DNA of 64,000 nucleotides, taken from positions 1-64,000 of the forward strand of contig JAHJLV010000053.1 of the NCBI GenBank assembly GCA_018821535.1, in the 5' to 3' direction. Under the pieces are notes generated by a model that made no database searches, was not told the DNA's origin, and worked only from the letters and a program-made list of their open reading frames with translations. Numbering within the stretch: the stretch's first letter is position 1; each line of letters opens with the position of its first letter. Both the position numbers and the translations under genes were made by a program. Of the stretch, positions 1 to 8,306 are shown piece by piece. Source of the DNA: Pseudomonadota bacterium. Its GTDB lineage: Bacteria > Desulfobacterota > Desulfobacteria > Desulfobacterales > Desulfobacteraceae.

Positions 1-262
1 ACTGGCGTAATTCTTGCCTGTAGGCTCCCCCCGTTCTCCGGTAAAATTGCCTCATAGCTTTTGAAATGCCTTTTTTTATCGTTTAAAATCTTGTATACCC
101 TTTGAAATCGGCACTGTCCGCCGACTAGGCTTAATGTAACAAGTAATTGTGTGGTTCTGTATAACTTTCAAATTTTTTGTGGTTTGACAATGAAAAAGAA
201 GTCAGATATATAAATTCTAACTGGATAACATACGGATTTTAACATTATCAAAATTTGATATC
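1..262. other. Left-edge non-coding region upstream of the integron integrase
   Basis: No convincing gene is visible here. In integrons the attI site and first cassette normally lie on this side of intI, so the region was read for attC core sites (GTTRRRY and RYYYAAC) on both strands; none was found. A good sigma-70 promoter for the integrase lies at 184-212. The window starts at base 1, so any cassette array further left cannot be seen. Confidence 0.5.
184..212 (+). promoter_or_regulatory. Sigma-70 promoter of the integrase gene
   Basis: TTGACA at 184-189, a 17-bp spacer and TATATA at 207-212. The start codon of the integrase follows about 50 bp downstream. No LexA-like CTG-N10-CAG box overlaps it. 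Confidence 0.6.
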
Positions 263-1564
263 ATGATTAAAGTACCTGAGGCACTTCAAAAAAAGTATAA
301 TCTGCTGCTGGTGAACAGTGATGTTTCACCGGATCAGTATGTCCATTGTAAAAAATGGCTTCGGTATTATCTGGATTTTTGTAAAAAATACAGTCATCCA
401 TATGCGGACGCAAAAAGTCTTTTGCTTTTTTTAGAAAAGCTGAAAGGCAAAAATCAGACAGTTTCTCAGCAGGCTCAGGCAAAAACAGCCGTGGAATTAT
501 ATTATTCCGGGATAGAAAAAGCAAAGAGCCCATTGGAACATACTGTTCCCCTTGATGAAATTCATGAAGATATAAAAATGTTTGATTCAAAGGAAACAGA
601 TGACCCCTGGCGTATAGCTGTTGATTCTATAAAAAATGAAATTCAGGTGCGGCATTATTCTAAAAAAACATTGAAGGCATATTCCCTATGGGCAGAAAAG
701 TTCCAGTATTTTACAAAGAGTAAATTGCCGGAGTCTTTGACGCCTGAGGATGTTAAAGATTTTTTAACATTTTTAGCTGTACAGAAGAAGGTATCGGCAT
801 CTTCCCAGAATCAGGCCTTTCATGCATTGTTATTCTTTTTCAGGCATGTGTTGAAAAAAGAATTCGGAAAAATTGATGGTGTTGTCAGGGCCAAAAGAAA
901 ACCCTATATACCGGTTGTGCTTTCCAGAGAAGAGATTGACTGCATAATTCGAAACCTTCAGCATCCTTTTGATCTTGTGGTAAAGCTGTTGTACGGGTGT
1001 GGTCTCAGATTGTCGGAATGTTTGAAATTGAGAATTCATAATTTTAATTTTGATCATCATGTGCTGACCATACATGATGGAAAAGGGAAAAAGGACAGAA
1101 CTGTTCCACTTCCAGAATCCATCCGTGATGATTTAAAAGACCAGGTTAAAAGGGTTATTGCTTTGCATGATGCTGACCTGAAGGATGACTATTCCGGTGT
1201 GTTTATGCCTGACAGGCTTGAAAAAAAGTATAAAAATGCTCCCAGAGAATTGATCTGGCAGTGGTTTTTTCCTGCCAGAGAGCTGACATTTGTCCCTGAC
1301 ACCAATGAATACCGGCGGTATCATCTCCATGAAACCCATGTCCAGAAAGCGATTAAATGGGCGGTACGAAAGTCAAAGATTTTAAAAAGAGCCTCGGCAC
1401 ATACATTTCGTCACAGTTTTGCAAGCCATCTGCTCCAGGCGAATTATGATATCCGGACCATTCAGGAGCTTTTAGGTCACAGCGATGTCAGGACAACCAT
1501 GATTTATACGCATACGGTTCAGTCAAAAACAATTAAAGAAACCAGAAGTCCGCTGGATTTATAG
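263..1564 (+). CDS. intI: Integron integrase-like tyrosine recombinase with N-terminal extension
   Basis: Site-specific tyrosine recombinase of the integron integrase type. The catalytic set is visible: Arg in GLRLSE (about residue 250), HTFRH near 376, LLGHSD near 402 and the nucleophile Tyr in MIYTH near 413; it ends in RSPLDL as IntI proteins do. The IntI-specific extra segment lies between the two catalytic boxes, with FPARE followed by an RRYHLHE stretch (about residues 336-355). At 433 aa it is roughly 100 residues longer than usual IntI proteins (about 320-340). The additional N-terminal 100 residues look like a second, helical SAM-like core-binding domain before the normal one (about residues 110-205). 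The ATG has no good Shine-Dalgarno, so the exact start is uncertain. No attC or cassette is visible inside the window, which could mean a cassette-less (In0-like) integron or an array beyond the left edge. Confidence 0.85.
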   Translation: MIKVPEALQKKYNLLLVNSDVSPDQYVHCKKWLRYYLDFCKKYSHPYADAKSLLLFLEKLKGKNQTVSQQAQAKTAVELYYSGIEKAKSPLEHTVPLDEIHEDIKMFDSKETDDPWRIAVDSIKNEIQVRHYSKKTLKAYSLWAEKFQYFTKSKLPESLTPEDVKDFLTFLAVQKKVSASSQNQAFHALLFFFRHVLKKEFGKIDGVVRAKRKPYIPVVLSREEIDCIIRNLQHPFDLVVKLLYGCGLRLSECLKLRIHNFNFDHHVLTIHDGKGKKDRTVPLPESIRDDLKDQVKRVIALHDADLKDDYSGVFMPDRLEKKYKNAPRELIWQWFFPARELTFVPDTNEYRRYHLHETHVQKAIKWAVRKSKILKRASAHTFRHSFASHLLQANYDIRTIQELLGHSDVRTTMIYTHTVQSKTIKETRSPLDL

Positions 1565-1606
1565 GCAAAGCTTCGCCCTGTCGATTACAATTGTCAGGAA
1601 TCGGGA

Positions 1607-1640
1607 AAACCGCCGGAAGGTGTTTCCCTTCCGGCGGTTT
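1607..1640. terminator. Bidirectional terminator between intI and argG
   Basis: A perfect 14-bp inverted repeat (arms 1607-1620 and 1627-1640) with a 6-nt loop. The arms begin with A's and end with T's, so it can serve both convergent genes. Confidence 0.8.
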
Positions 1641-1644
1641 AAGA

Positions 1645-2874
1645 TTATTTGTTTTTGTTGATAATATTTCGATGGGCCATCAGACGGATGGCATTGATTT
1701 TGATAAATCCTTCGGCATCTTCCTGGTTGTAGCCGCCTGCAATATCCATTGAGGACAGATCCTGATCATAAAGAGAGGACGGGCTTGTTCTGGCAATTGG
1801 ATAGGCCGTGCCTTTGTACAGTTTTAAAGTGACCTCGCCATCAATGAGTTCCTGGCTTTTATCAATGGCCACCATGAGAAATTCCATTTCCGGGCTGAAC
1901 CAGAAGCCATTATAAACCAGTTCGGCGAATTTGGCAGACAGCATGTCTCTAAGACGCATGACTTCTCTGTCCATGGCAATGCCTTCTATGTCTTTGTGGG
2001 CCTGATGAAGGATGGTTCCGCCCGGGGTTTCATAAACCCCGCGGGATTTTATTCCCACAAACCGGTTTTCCACCATATCCAGGCGACCGATACCATTGGC
2101 GCGTCCCAGCTCGTTGAGATATTCAAACAGCTCCAGTGCATCTGTTTTGGTGGTATTGTCTTCAAGATTGGTGACTTTAACCGGAATGCCGTTTTTGAAT
2201 TCAATTTTTATCCTTGTGGGTGTATCCGGTGCTTTTTCCGGAGAAACCGTGTGAGAATAAATATGCTCTTCACATTCGTGTCCCGGATCTTCAAGAATGC
2301 CGGCCTCATGGGAAATATGCAGCAGGTTGTCATCTTCGCTGTATGGTTTGGATGCAGACTGCTTGGTGGGTATTCCATGTTTTTTTGCATAATCAAGCAG
2401 ATCTGTCCGGCCTTTAAATGCAGCTAAAAACCGGGCATCTTTCCATGGGGCAATAACTTTTATTCTGGGGTTCAGGGCATAGTACGACAGTTCAAACCGG
2501 ACCTGGTCATTGCCTTTTCCGGTTGCGCCGTGGGAAACAAACTGCGCGCCCACCTGTTCGGCAATTTCCATCTGCTTTTTGGCGATGATGGGTCTGGCCA
2601 CAGCGGTTCCTAAAAGGTATCTGCCTTCGTATATGGTGTTGGCTTTATAGACAGGGAAAATATAATCTGTTACAAATTCTTTTCTCATGTCTTCTATAAA
2701 CACTTTTGAAGCACCGATTTTGAGCGCTTTTTGTTCTGCTGCCGCAAAATCTTCCTGCTGCCCGATATTGGCCATATAGGCAAAAACTTCATAGCCTTCT
2801 TCCAGCAGCCATTTTAATATAACAGAGGTATCAAGCCCTCCTGAGTATGCAAGAACAACTTTTCCTTTTGACAT
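1645..2874 (-). CDS. argG: Argininosuccinate synthase
   Basis: Cytosolic enzyme joining citrulline and aspartate with ATP to give argininosuccinate, the penultimate step of arginine synthesis. The 409-aa length is typical. The N-terminal ATP pyrophosphatase loop AYSGGLDTSV is at residues 9-18, and other family segments are present (SHGATGKGNDQVRFE near 115, YSEDDNLLHIS near 180, GIKSRGVYETPGG near 273). A clear ribosome-binding site (AAGGAG) precedes the ATG. It is a single-gene unit here: no argH or argF lies beside it, so the arginine pathway is dispersed. It converges on the integrase gene with a shared terminator between them. Confidence 0.97.
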   Translation of the reverse strand: MSKGKVVLAYSGGLDTSVILKWLLEEGYEVFAYMANIGQQEDFAAAEQKALKIGASKVFIEDMRKEFVTDYIFPVYKANTIYEGRYLLGTAVARPIIAKKQMEIAEQVGAQFVSHGATGKGNDQVRFELSYYALNPRIKVIAPWKDARFLAAFKGRTDLLDYAKKHGIPTKQSASKPYSEDDNLLHISHEAGILEDPGHECEEHIYSHTVSPEKAPDTPTRIKIEFKNGIPVKVTNLEDNTTKTDALELFEYLNELGRANGIGRLDMVENRFVGIKSRGVYETPGGTILHQAHKDIEGIAMDREVMRLRDMLSAKFAELVYNGFWFSPEMEFLMVAIDKSQELIDGEVTLKLYKGTAYPIARTSPSSLYDQDLSSMDIAGGYNQEDAEGFIKINAIRLMAHRNIINKNK

Positions 2875-2989
2875 TATATCTCCTTAAACATCTTAAATTT
2901 TTGTTATTTTATAATATTTCTGCCTATTAATGAAGAAAATTATAAAAATAGTCAAGCGTCTTTAGAACTGTGTCTGCGGATGCAGGGGT

Positions 2990-3526
2990 TTATGAAGCGA
3001 TCAGTGCATTCAGTCCTGCGGCAAGCTCCCCGGGGCCATTTTTCTCTAGATTGGCGGACAGGGAACGCAATGTTTCACGAATGATCTGTGTTTTGGGACG
3101 GGGAGACATCATCTGAACCTCAATGGTTTTTACATCCATGATGAGTTCCTCCAGTGTGTCATAGGATGGCTTTGCCGCGATACTATTTTCTTTGATGTCC
3201 TTGAGTATTTTTTCAACCGCTTTTTTCCCGGCAGCCTCAAGGACAGGTGTTTTGCCTAATTTCAAAGTGTCATCACCCGGCCTGGGGGGTGGTTTTATAT
3301 CCAGCACCTTCATTCCCTGATCAGTAATGCCGATACCGCCGGAAAGGGTTTTGAGTTCAGCGAACCCCTGGATAAACAGATTTTCCGCAAGGCTTCCGGC
3401 TTCATTTTTTTCAAGACCCAGTGCAGTTCCCACATCATACATGGAAATCTGTGCATCGGTGTTTCCTTTGGTTTGAGTGTACAGTTCATATAAAAAGGCT
3501 TTTTCTTCAGGGCTGTTGATATCCAT
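2990..3526 (-). CDS. Conserved hypothetical protein, possible winged-helix N-terminus
   Basis: 178-aa soluble protein with no family I can name. The first 75 residues read like a winged-helix domain: a helix, then DVGTALGLEKNEAGSLAENL as a helix-turn-helix-like stretch, then a short beta-rich wing with GGIGITDQGMKVL. A proline-rich linker (KPPPRPGD near 78-85) leads to a helical C-terminal half. No signal peptide or membrane segment is seen. The gene stands alone, 115 bp upstream of argG on the same strand and divergent from the methyltransferase gene. Function unknown; a regulator or adaptor is only a guess from the fold-like pattern. Confidence 0.7.
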   Translation of the reverse strand: MDINSPEEKAFLYELYTQTKGNTDAQISMYDVGTALGLEKNEAGSLAENLFIQGFAELKTLSGGIGITDQGMKVLDIKPPPRPGDDTLKLGKTPVLEAAGKKAVEKILKDIKENSIAAKPSYDTLEELIMDVKTIEVQMMSPRPKTQIIRETLRSLSANLEKNGPGELAAGLNALIAS

Positions 3527-3667
3527 TTTGGTTTCCTTTGCTAAGAGATGAAAATTGGGATTGATTATATCATGTAAGAGAATCTAATGAAACCTGGAAG
3601 ATACCAATGGCCTGTGCTATAAAAAAGCATTGTAAATTATAGCGTATTGTGAATATTGAGTGGGCTT

Positions 3668-4465
3668 ATGAAACTGATTGCAGATAATCTTCGAATTACA
3701 AAACCGGAAATTGTCAGGGCGTTTGAAACTGGCAATCCGGAACCCTTGCAGGCGCTTGTAAAAAAATGTGAGGCAAACGGCGCCTGGGCAATTGATGTGA
3801 ATACCGGTCCTCTGGGAAAGCAGTTTAAAAAAGGCATGGCTTTTTTTATTGAGGTGGTTCAGGCAGTGACAGACTTGCCCCTGGTGATTGACACGTCTAA
3901 TCCGGATGCCATGGAAACAGGATTATCCATGGTGAAAAACAGGCCTGTTATCAATGGATATTCTTTGGAGCCCCGCAAACTTGAAAAAATTCTGCCCCTG
4001 GCAAAAGCCTATGATGCAGATATTATCGGTTTTCTGCTTTATCCGGACAGCCGTGTGCCAAAGGATGAGGCCCAGCGGTATGAAATTGCAATAGACCTGA
4101 TTGCGGCAGCACAGGCTGCCGGAGTGGCAAATGAACGGATTATTATCGACCCTGTTGTGCCGCCCCTTGCCTGGGATGATGGCATTCTTCAGGCAAGGGC
4201 TGTCCTGAACGTGATACGGACATTGCCTGATCTTCTGGGGTTTCCTGTCCGGACCATTGCCGGTTTGTCCAATTTGACAACCGGGGCAGCGGATAAAGCC
4301 AAAAAAAATCTGGTGGAACAAAATTATGCAGCGCTTCTTGCAGGGGCTGGCCTGGATTATCTGCTGATGGATATTTTAAATGAAAAGACGCGGCTGGCTG
4401 CAAATACAGCAGATGTCCTTTTAACTCAGGATATCTTTTCCTGGGCAATGGTGGGAAGCGTTTAA
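3668..4465 (+). CDS. Methyltetrahydrofolate:corrinoid/Fe-S protein methyltransferase-like (AcsE-like) pterin-binding protein
   Basis: TIM-barrel pterin-binding protein of the AcsE/MeTr family, which moves the methyl group between methyl-tetrahydrofolate and a corrinoid Fe-S protein in the Wood-Ljungdahl pathway. Supporting segments are AIDVNTGP near residue 38, VIDTSNPDAMETGL near 73, IDPVVPPLAWDDG near 158 and AGLSNLTTGA near 197, which align in order with the barrel strands of MeTr. About 265 aa, close to the usual 262. An upstream TTG at 3656 is in frame, but GAGTGGG just before the ATG at 3668 favours the ATG. No other acs or cooS gene is nearby, so this copy is an orphan; it could serve a demethylation system rather than acetyl-CoA oxidation. 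Confidence 0.8.
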   Translation: MKLIADNLRITKPEIVRAFETGNPEPLQALVKKCEANGAWAIDVNTGPLGKQFKKGMAFFIEVVQAVTDLPLVIDTSNPDAMETGLSMVKNRPVINGYSLEPRKLEKILPLAKAYDADIIGFLLYPDSRVPKDEAQRYEIAIDLIAAAQAAGVANERIIIDPVVPPLAWDDGILQARAVLNVIRTLPDLLGFPVRTIAGLSNLTTGAADKAKKNLVEQNYAALLAGAGLDYLLMDILNEKTRLAANTADVLLTQDIFSWAMVGSV

Positions 4466-4490
4466 AAAATACACATAATCCTTGTTTTTT

Positions 4491-4898
4491 TTACATGTCA
4501 GACAGATAGGGCTCAATCATGGACAGTTCGTTGGGCCGGATGGGGCGCCAGGAGATGTCATAAAGGCTTGCCTTTTCCAGTTTCGGGTTTGAATTGATCC
4601 AGATTGCCCGTATGGTGTCGTCTATTTCCACCCACAGGGTTTTTTTCATATCCAGATGATATGTGCTGGAAATCTTCTGGGCAAAATTATGGATATAATT
4701 TTTTAAAGACGTATTCATGGTGGTGTTGATTCTGGCATTTTTGAGAAGCACAGCATAAGAGATCAGAAAGCTGACATTATCTTTGTCTGTGGATAATTTT
4801 ACAATTTTTACGCGATAGGAGCCCGGCGACCAGGCCACGGGCTTTTCCTCAGTGCTTGTTTTTCCATCCCATTCATATATGAAGTCGTGAAGGATCAT
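4491..4898 (-). CDS. Hypothetical protein paired with the HIT/GalT-like gene
   Basis: 135-aa soluble protein, not recognised. It has mixed alpha/beta character with several aromatic motifs (DISWRPIRPNE near residue 118). It starts 3 bp after the stop of the upstream 544-aa gene on the same strand, with AAGGAG positioned inside that gene's end, so the two are very likely translated from one mRNA and may work together. No signal peptide or transmembrane segment is seen. Confidence 0.75.
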   Translation of the reverse strand: MILHDFIYEWDGKTSTEEKPVAWSPGSYRVKIVKLSTDKDNVSFLISYAVLLKNARINTTMNTSLKNYIHNFAQKISSTYHLDMKKTLWVEIDDTIRAIWINSNPKLEKASLYDISWRPIRPNELSMIEPYLSDM

Positions 4899-4901
4899 TT
4901 T

Positions 4902-6536
4902 TCAGCTCCTTTGATTTTGAGAATTTAATGCGGTTCTGCAGGCATGGGCCACATCTTCCGGGTAGCATCCGCTGATATATCTGAGTTGTGCCTCGGAAAA
5001 AGTGCCCGGCGCATACGGCAGCCTGGGAATAAAGGAATACAGCAGATGCTGATCCGGGCAGTCGGCATCCATGGGTTTTGAAAATTCAATACCGGTGATC
5101 ATTTGTGCGCCCAGATTTTCCAGGGTTTTTACCGCTGTTAGAATGCTCTGGTCAAGTGCGTCCCTGATGGCTGTGTCCGCTTCAATAATATTGCCGCAGG
5201 GCGTTTTAGGCATTAACTGAAGTTCCCATTCTGATATCTGGGCTTTGGGAACAAAAAGGATGACATGGTCATCTTCAAAAACAATGAGAGAGTCCGGCCC
5301 TGTTTTTTTGCCATCTGTACGGGTGTTGTTTTGAATGGCAGACAGATAATTCCTGAAAAAAGGCTTTCCGGTAATTTCACGGTATTGCGTGATGAAATCC
5401 TGAACCATGGCGCCGCAGGAGTAGGAAGGTACTGATTTGCCGCATTGGGTGGGCACTGTTCTGGGGATCATGGCATTCTGCTGATGGATCATCTGGTGGG
5501 AGGCATGAAGTCTGTAGCCGGACTGGGCATAACCGAATCCGAAATTCCATCCCCACAAGGTGGTGTTAAATTCAAGATCCGGAGCAGGAGACGGGTTCAG
5601 CCGGGCAATGATGTTTTGTCTTACATCTTCCAGCTCATCCCGGCTTAAAGATTTTCGGGTGTCAGGCAGGGATATGCCCAGTTGGGATGCCAGTCTGACA
5701 AAAGCGCGCTGGTAATACAGATGGCGGATCCCTGTCATGTCTTCCGGGCTCAGATCACAGGCTTTGTAGCGGATGGCGTCATTGGCCATGTTGGATGCAA
5801 AATGTCCCCAGGGAATATAGGAGTTTCGTCTCAGGTATTCAAATACGTGGGTGTGTTTATCTTCAGAAAGATATTCTCCGGTGATTTCATTATGGCCCTG
5901 GACTCCGGGTTTGAGCACCAGTGTATTTTTATATTCATCCGGCAGACAAGGATTGTTTACAACCACTTCAAAAAGCTCATGGTCAAGGATGTCCGGAAAA
6001 CTCCTGCCCTGAGAATCTTTTTTGTACCCGATTCCCCAGGGGGTTGAATTTTTTTCATCAGACAGGATATGACAGGATTTTTGTGCCAGAAGGATCAGTT
6101 CTTCAGGATCAGTGGACATCTGGGCCAGTGCAATGAGAAGCGGATGGGGAAGCATGTCCAGAATTTGTTTTTTTTGATGGGTGTCTGCCGGGGTGCCGTT
6201 GGTCTTTTCAAAATTTTTAAGCAGAAAACAGGGGGCAGGGGATGAAATTTTTATGGTTTCAGGGTGAGCTGATTTTTGATCTGCCCATGCAGAATTGACA
6301 TAGGTGGCGCCTCTGAACGGAAAGGCATTGGCAATTTCATAAATAATATCTGCACCGGGTTCAGTTAGATCTGCTGCTGGAAAATTTATTGTATTATCCA
6401 CCCTGGTGCCGTCTTCAAGCTGGCCAAGACAGGTCAGGTAGTCATTGTCCCTGAGATTTCTGACGTCAAAACAGGGGGTGTGAACTGCGACAATAAATTG
6501 ACCGTTTTCTCCGACACAGGATCTGAGTGTTGCCAT
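4902..6536 (-). CDS. HIT-like/galactose-1-phosphate uridylyltransferase-like protein
   Basis: 544-aa cytosolic protein. I do not recognise the exact family, but several segments recall GalT/HIT nucleotidyltransferases: a His-rich stretch ASHQMIHQQNAMIP (about residue 345) resembling the HIT active-site region, and a later VFEDDHVILFVPKAQ (about 420) resembling the start of a second HIT half. The C-terminus contains PRLPYAPGTFSEAQLRYISG followed by a CR motif. The first 150 residues (substrate or accessory region) match nothing I know. A nucleotide- or sugar-phosphate-transfer role is inferred from these patterns only. It forms a two-gene unit with the 135-aa protein downstream. Confidence 0.6.
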   Translation of the reverse strand: MATLRSCVGENGQFIVAVHTPCFDVRNLRDNDYLTCLGQLEDGTRVDNTINFPAADLTEPGADIIYEIANAFPFRGATYVNSAWADQKSAHPETIKISSPAPCFLLKNFEKTNGTPADTHQKKQILDMLPHPLLIALAQMSTDPEELILLAQKSCHILSDEKNSTPWGIGYKKDSQGRSFPDILDHELFEVVVNNPCLPDEYKNTLVLKPGVQGHNEITGEYLSEDKHTHVFEYLRRNSYIPWGHFASNMANDAIRYKACDLSPEDMTGIRHLYYQRAFVRLASQLGISLPDTRKSLSRDELEDVRQNIIARLNPSPAPDLEFNTTLWGWNFGFGYAQSGYRLHASHQMIHQQNAMIPRTVPTQCGKSVPSYSCGAMVQDFITQYREITGKPFFRNYLSAIQNNTRTDGKKTGPDSLIVFEDDHVILFVPKAQISEWELQLMPKTPCGNIIEADTAIRDALDQSILTAVKTLENLGAQMITGIEFSKPMDADCPDQHLLYSFIPRLPYAPGTFSEAQLRYISGCYPEDVAHACRTALNSQNQRS

Positions 6537-6688
6537 CAGTGATTCTTCCTTTATTTGATGTGAAGTTTTTTTTAAAATATGAGATTTATCCTTTAAATGT
6601 CAATGTGCAAATGCGTATGCCCCATTCCGGGTGGAAAAACTCTTTGCTTGCGTCACAGCGCACAAAAAGGTATGACCATACAGACACG

Positions 6689-6713
6689 CTCTGGAATTTT
6701 TCCAGGGTTTTTT
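6689..6713 (+). promoter_or_regulatory. Hairpin plus T-run in the leader of the 124-aa gene
   Basis: An 8-bp stem (arms 6689-6696 and 6700-6707, one G-T pair) with a 3-nt loop is followed directly by six T's. It has the form of an intrinsic terminator, yet it lies just upstream of the start at 6743 with no gene ending before it on this strand. It may act as a leader attenuator, or may be chance. Confidence 0.35.
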
Positions 6714-6742
6714 ACACTACATGAAAATAAAGGAGACACACC

Positions 6743-7117
6743 ATGAGCGGTAACGGTGGCGCACCTGGAAGTATAGATTTTATTGTGGATACGAAAAATC
6801 TGTATAAAGAAGAAATTATTACAGATTTTAAAATTGCCACGATCCGGAAGCTTTCCCCGGTGAATCTTGATGGGTCTGTTGATCAGAGCCGGGAAACTAT
6901 TTTTATTGGCAGCACGCAGCTGGGAACGCCCCAGGGACCGATCCCCATGCAGGCAAAACTTGAAGCGTCAAGTCTGGAAGAAGCCATGAATGTCTTTCCA
7001 AAAGCCATGGAAGTCGAAACCCAGAGGGTTGTCGAAAGTTTTAGAAGAATGCAGCAACAGCAGGAACAACAGAAAAAAGCAAAGGATTCAAGGATCATCA
7101 TTCCGGGTATGCAATAG
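6743..7117 (+). CDS. Conserved hypothetical cytoplasmic protein
   Basis: 124-aa protein of unknown function. It has a beta-rich first half (IDFIVDTKNLYKEE, TIFIGSTQLGTPQGPIPMQAKL) and a helical C-terminal half with a glutamine-rich coiled-coil-like tail (RMQQQQEQQKKAKD) ending in RIIIPGMQ. No signal peptide or membrane segment. A strong AAGGAG Shine-Dalgarno precedes the ATG. It is monocistronic and converges on the thioredoxin-HEAT gene with a gap of only 8 bp. Confidence 0.75.
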   Translation: MSGNGGAPGSIDFIVDTKNLYKEEIITDFKIATIRKLSPVNLDGSVDQSRETIFIGSTQLGTPQGPIPMQAKLEASSLEEAMNVFPKAMEVETQRVVESFRRMQQQQEQQKKAKDSRIIIPGMQ

Positions 7118-7125
7118 CGTTAAAA

Positions 7126-8100
7126 CTATTTTGAGCCTAATGTGTCCAATGCATCCCGGGCCGCATCAATCAGTGCCTGGTGGGTCAAAGAGGCAAGTGT
7201 CTTTTTGATCCACTGTGCGGTATCTTCTGTGCCGGCCTCCCCCAGTGCGTACAGAATATCTCCTTGAACCGTGGTCTCCTGTGTATCAAAAAAATCAATC
7301 AGGAGCGGACACAGGGAAGCTGCAAGTTCAGGATCTTTTTCACTTAAGTCTTCAACCACGACCATGGCGCCTAATCGGACAGACCAGGTGGGGTGAAGGA
7401 TCAGTTTTAAAAATCCGTCAAAAATGATACCTTTTTTGATCATCTGATCTGTAATCCACTGTGCATCGCCCTGTTCAAGTATGGTTTTCAGGGTTTGAGC
7501 ACTTAACTGAGAAGGATCTCTGTCTGTAATCATCCTGATAATTTCCTGCGGGTCAATATTCTGTGTCCATCTGAAATCATCATCAAGGATCAAAGTGGGA
7601 GCAGAAAGGACATTGTCTTTTCGGGCCTGCTCTGTAAAAAGGCTGCCGTCAATAATTTGAAGATGAATATGGCTGCAATACAGGGCCAGCGGAATAACGG
7701 TTCTCACCATGGAAGGACAATGGGGACAGGCAAGGGCGATATACAGTTTCAGATGAACCGGGATGTCTATGCGATCAAGCAGGGTTTTGATTGTATCATC
7801 CATGTCAACGGGTGATCCTGAAATATATGCCAGACTCTCAAGAAAAGGGTCCAGTTCTTTTTCAAGGGGCAGAGCGCTAAACTCAATATTGTCTTTTAAG
7901 CAGAATCCCGGAAGGGCCCGGTCTTTTTCTGTTCTGGTGATTTTCATCCCAGGGATGATGTCGCAAAGCTGATCGGCAATGGACGAAAAATGGATATCCT
8001 CAGCATGTTTTGGTAAAGCAAGCTGGATTGAAATTTCTTTTTGCAGGGTTTGATTCCAGGTTAGAATCCGTTGAATGGCTTGGGTATCAAATACAGGCAT
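7126..8100 (-). CDS. Thioredoxin-fold protein with C-terminal HEAT repeats
   Basis: 324-aa cytosolic protein joining two recognisable parts. Residues about 130-210 carry a glutaredoxin/AhpF-like thioredoxin fold with CPHC (ALACPHCPSMV near 143) and the cis-proline region SAPTLILDD, so a dithiol-disulfide or redox-sensing role is likely. Residues about 215-324 are helical HEAT-like repeats (VRLGAMVVVEDLSEKDP, VQGDILYALGEAGTEDTA), normally a protein-protein docking surface. The first 120 residues are less clear and may be a second, cysteine-less thioredoxin-like half, as in AhpF N-terminal domains. No reductase partner is adjacent. A redox switch that docks on a target is an inference. Confidence 0.75.
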   Translation of the reverse strand: MPVFDTQAIQRILTWNQTLQKEISIQLALPKHAEDIHFSSIADQLCDIIPGMKITRTEKDRALPGFCLKDNIEFSALPLEKELDPFLESLAYISGSPVDMDDTIKTLLDRIDIPVHLKLYIALACPHCPSMVRTVIPLALYCSHIHLQIIDGSLFTEQARKDNVLSAPTLILDDDFRWTQNIDPQEIIRMITDRDPSQLSAQTLKTILEQGDAQWITDQMIKKGIIFDGFLKLILHPTWSVRLGAMVVVEDLSEKDPELAASLCPLLIDFFDTQETTVQGDILYALGEAGTEDTAQWIKKTLASLTHQALIDAARDALDTLGSK

Positions 8101-8215
8101 GGCAGTTTCTCTCTTTTGATTAAATGTTAAAAAATCTATCCTGATACGTCTTCTTTAGCAGAATCAGATGGGTTAATTAAGCAAAAAACAATACAGTTTT
8201 AAAAATATCCTTTAT

Positions 8216-8244
8216 TTGACTTATGCTGCAAAAATATGCATAAC
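8216..8244 (+). promoter_or_regulatory. Sigma-70-like promoter for the 8307-9276 gene pair
   Basis: TTGACT at 8216-8221, a 17-bp spacer and CATAAC at 8239-8244, about 60 bp upstream of the first start codon. Confidence 0.45.
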
Positions 8245-8306
8245 AACAAGGCATTGAAAAATGCTGACAAATCGGTATAATAGGAAAAATAAAAACAGGG
8301 ACACGA

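Noticed and set aside
2214..2417. Open frames on the plus strand inside argG
   Set aside because: They lie opposite a strongly conserved gene, have no ribosome site and no recognisable protein pattern.
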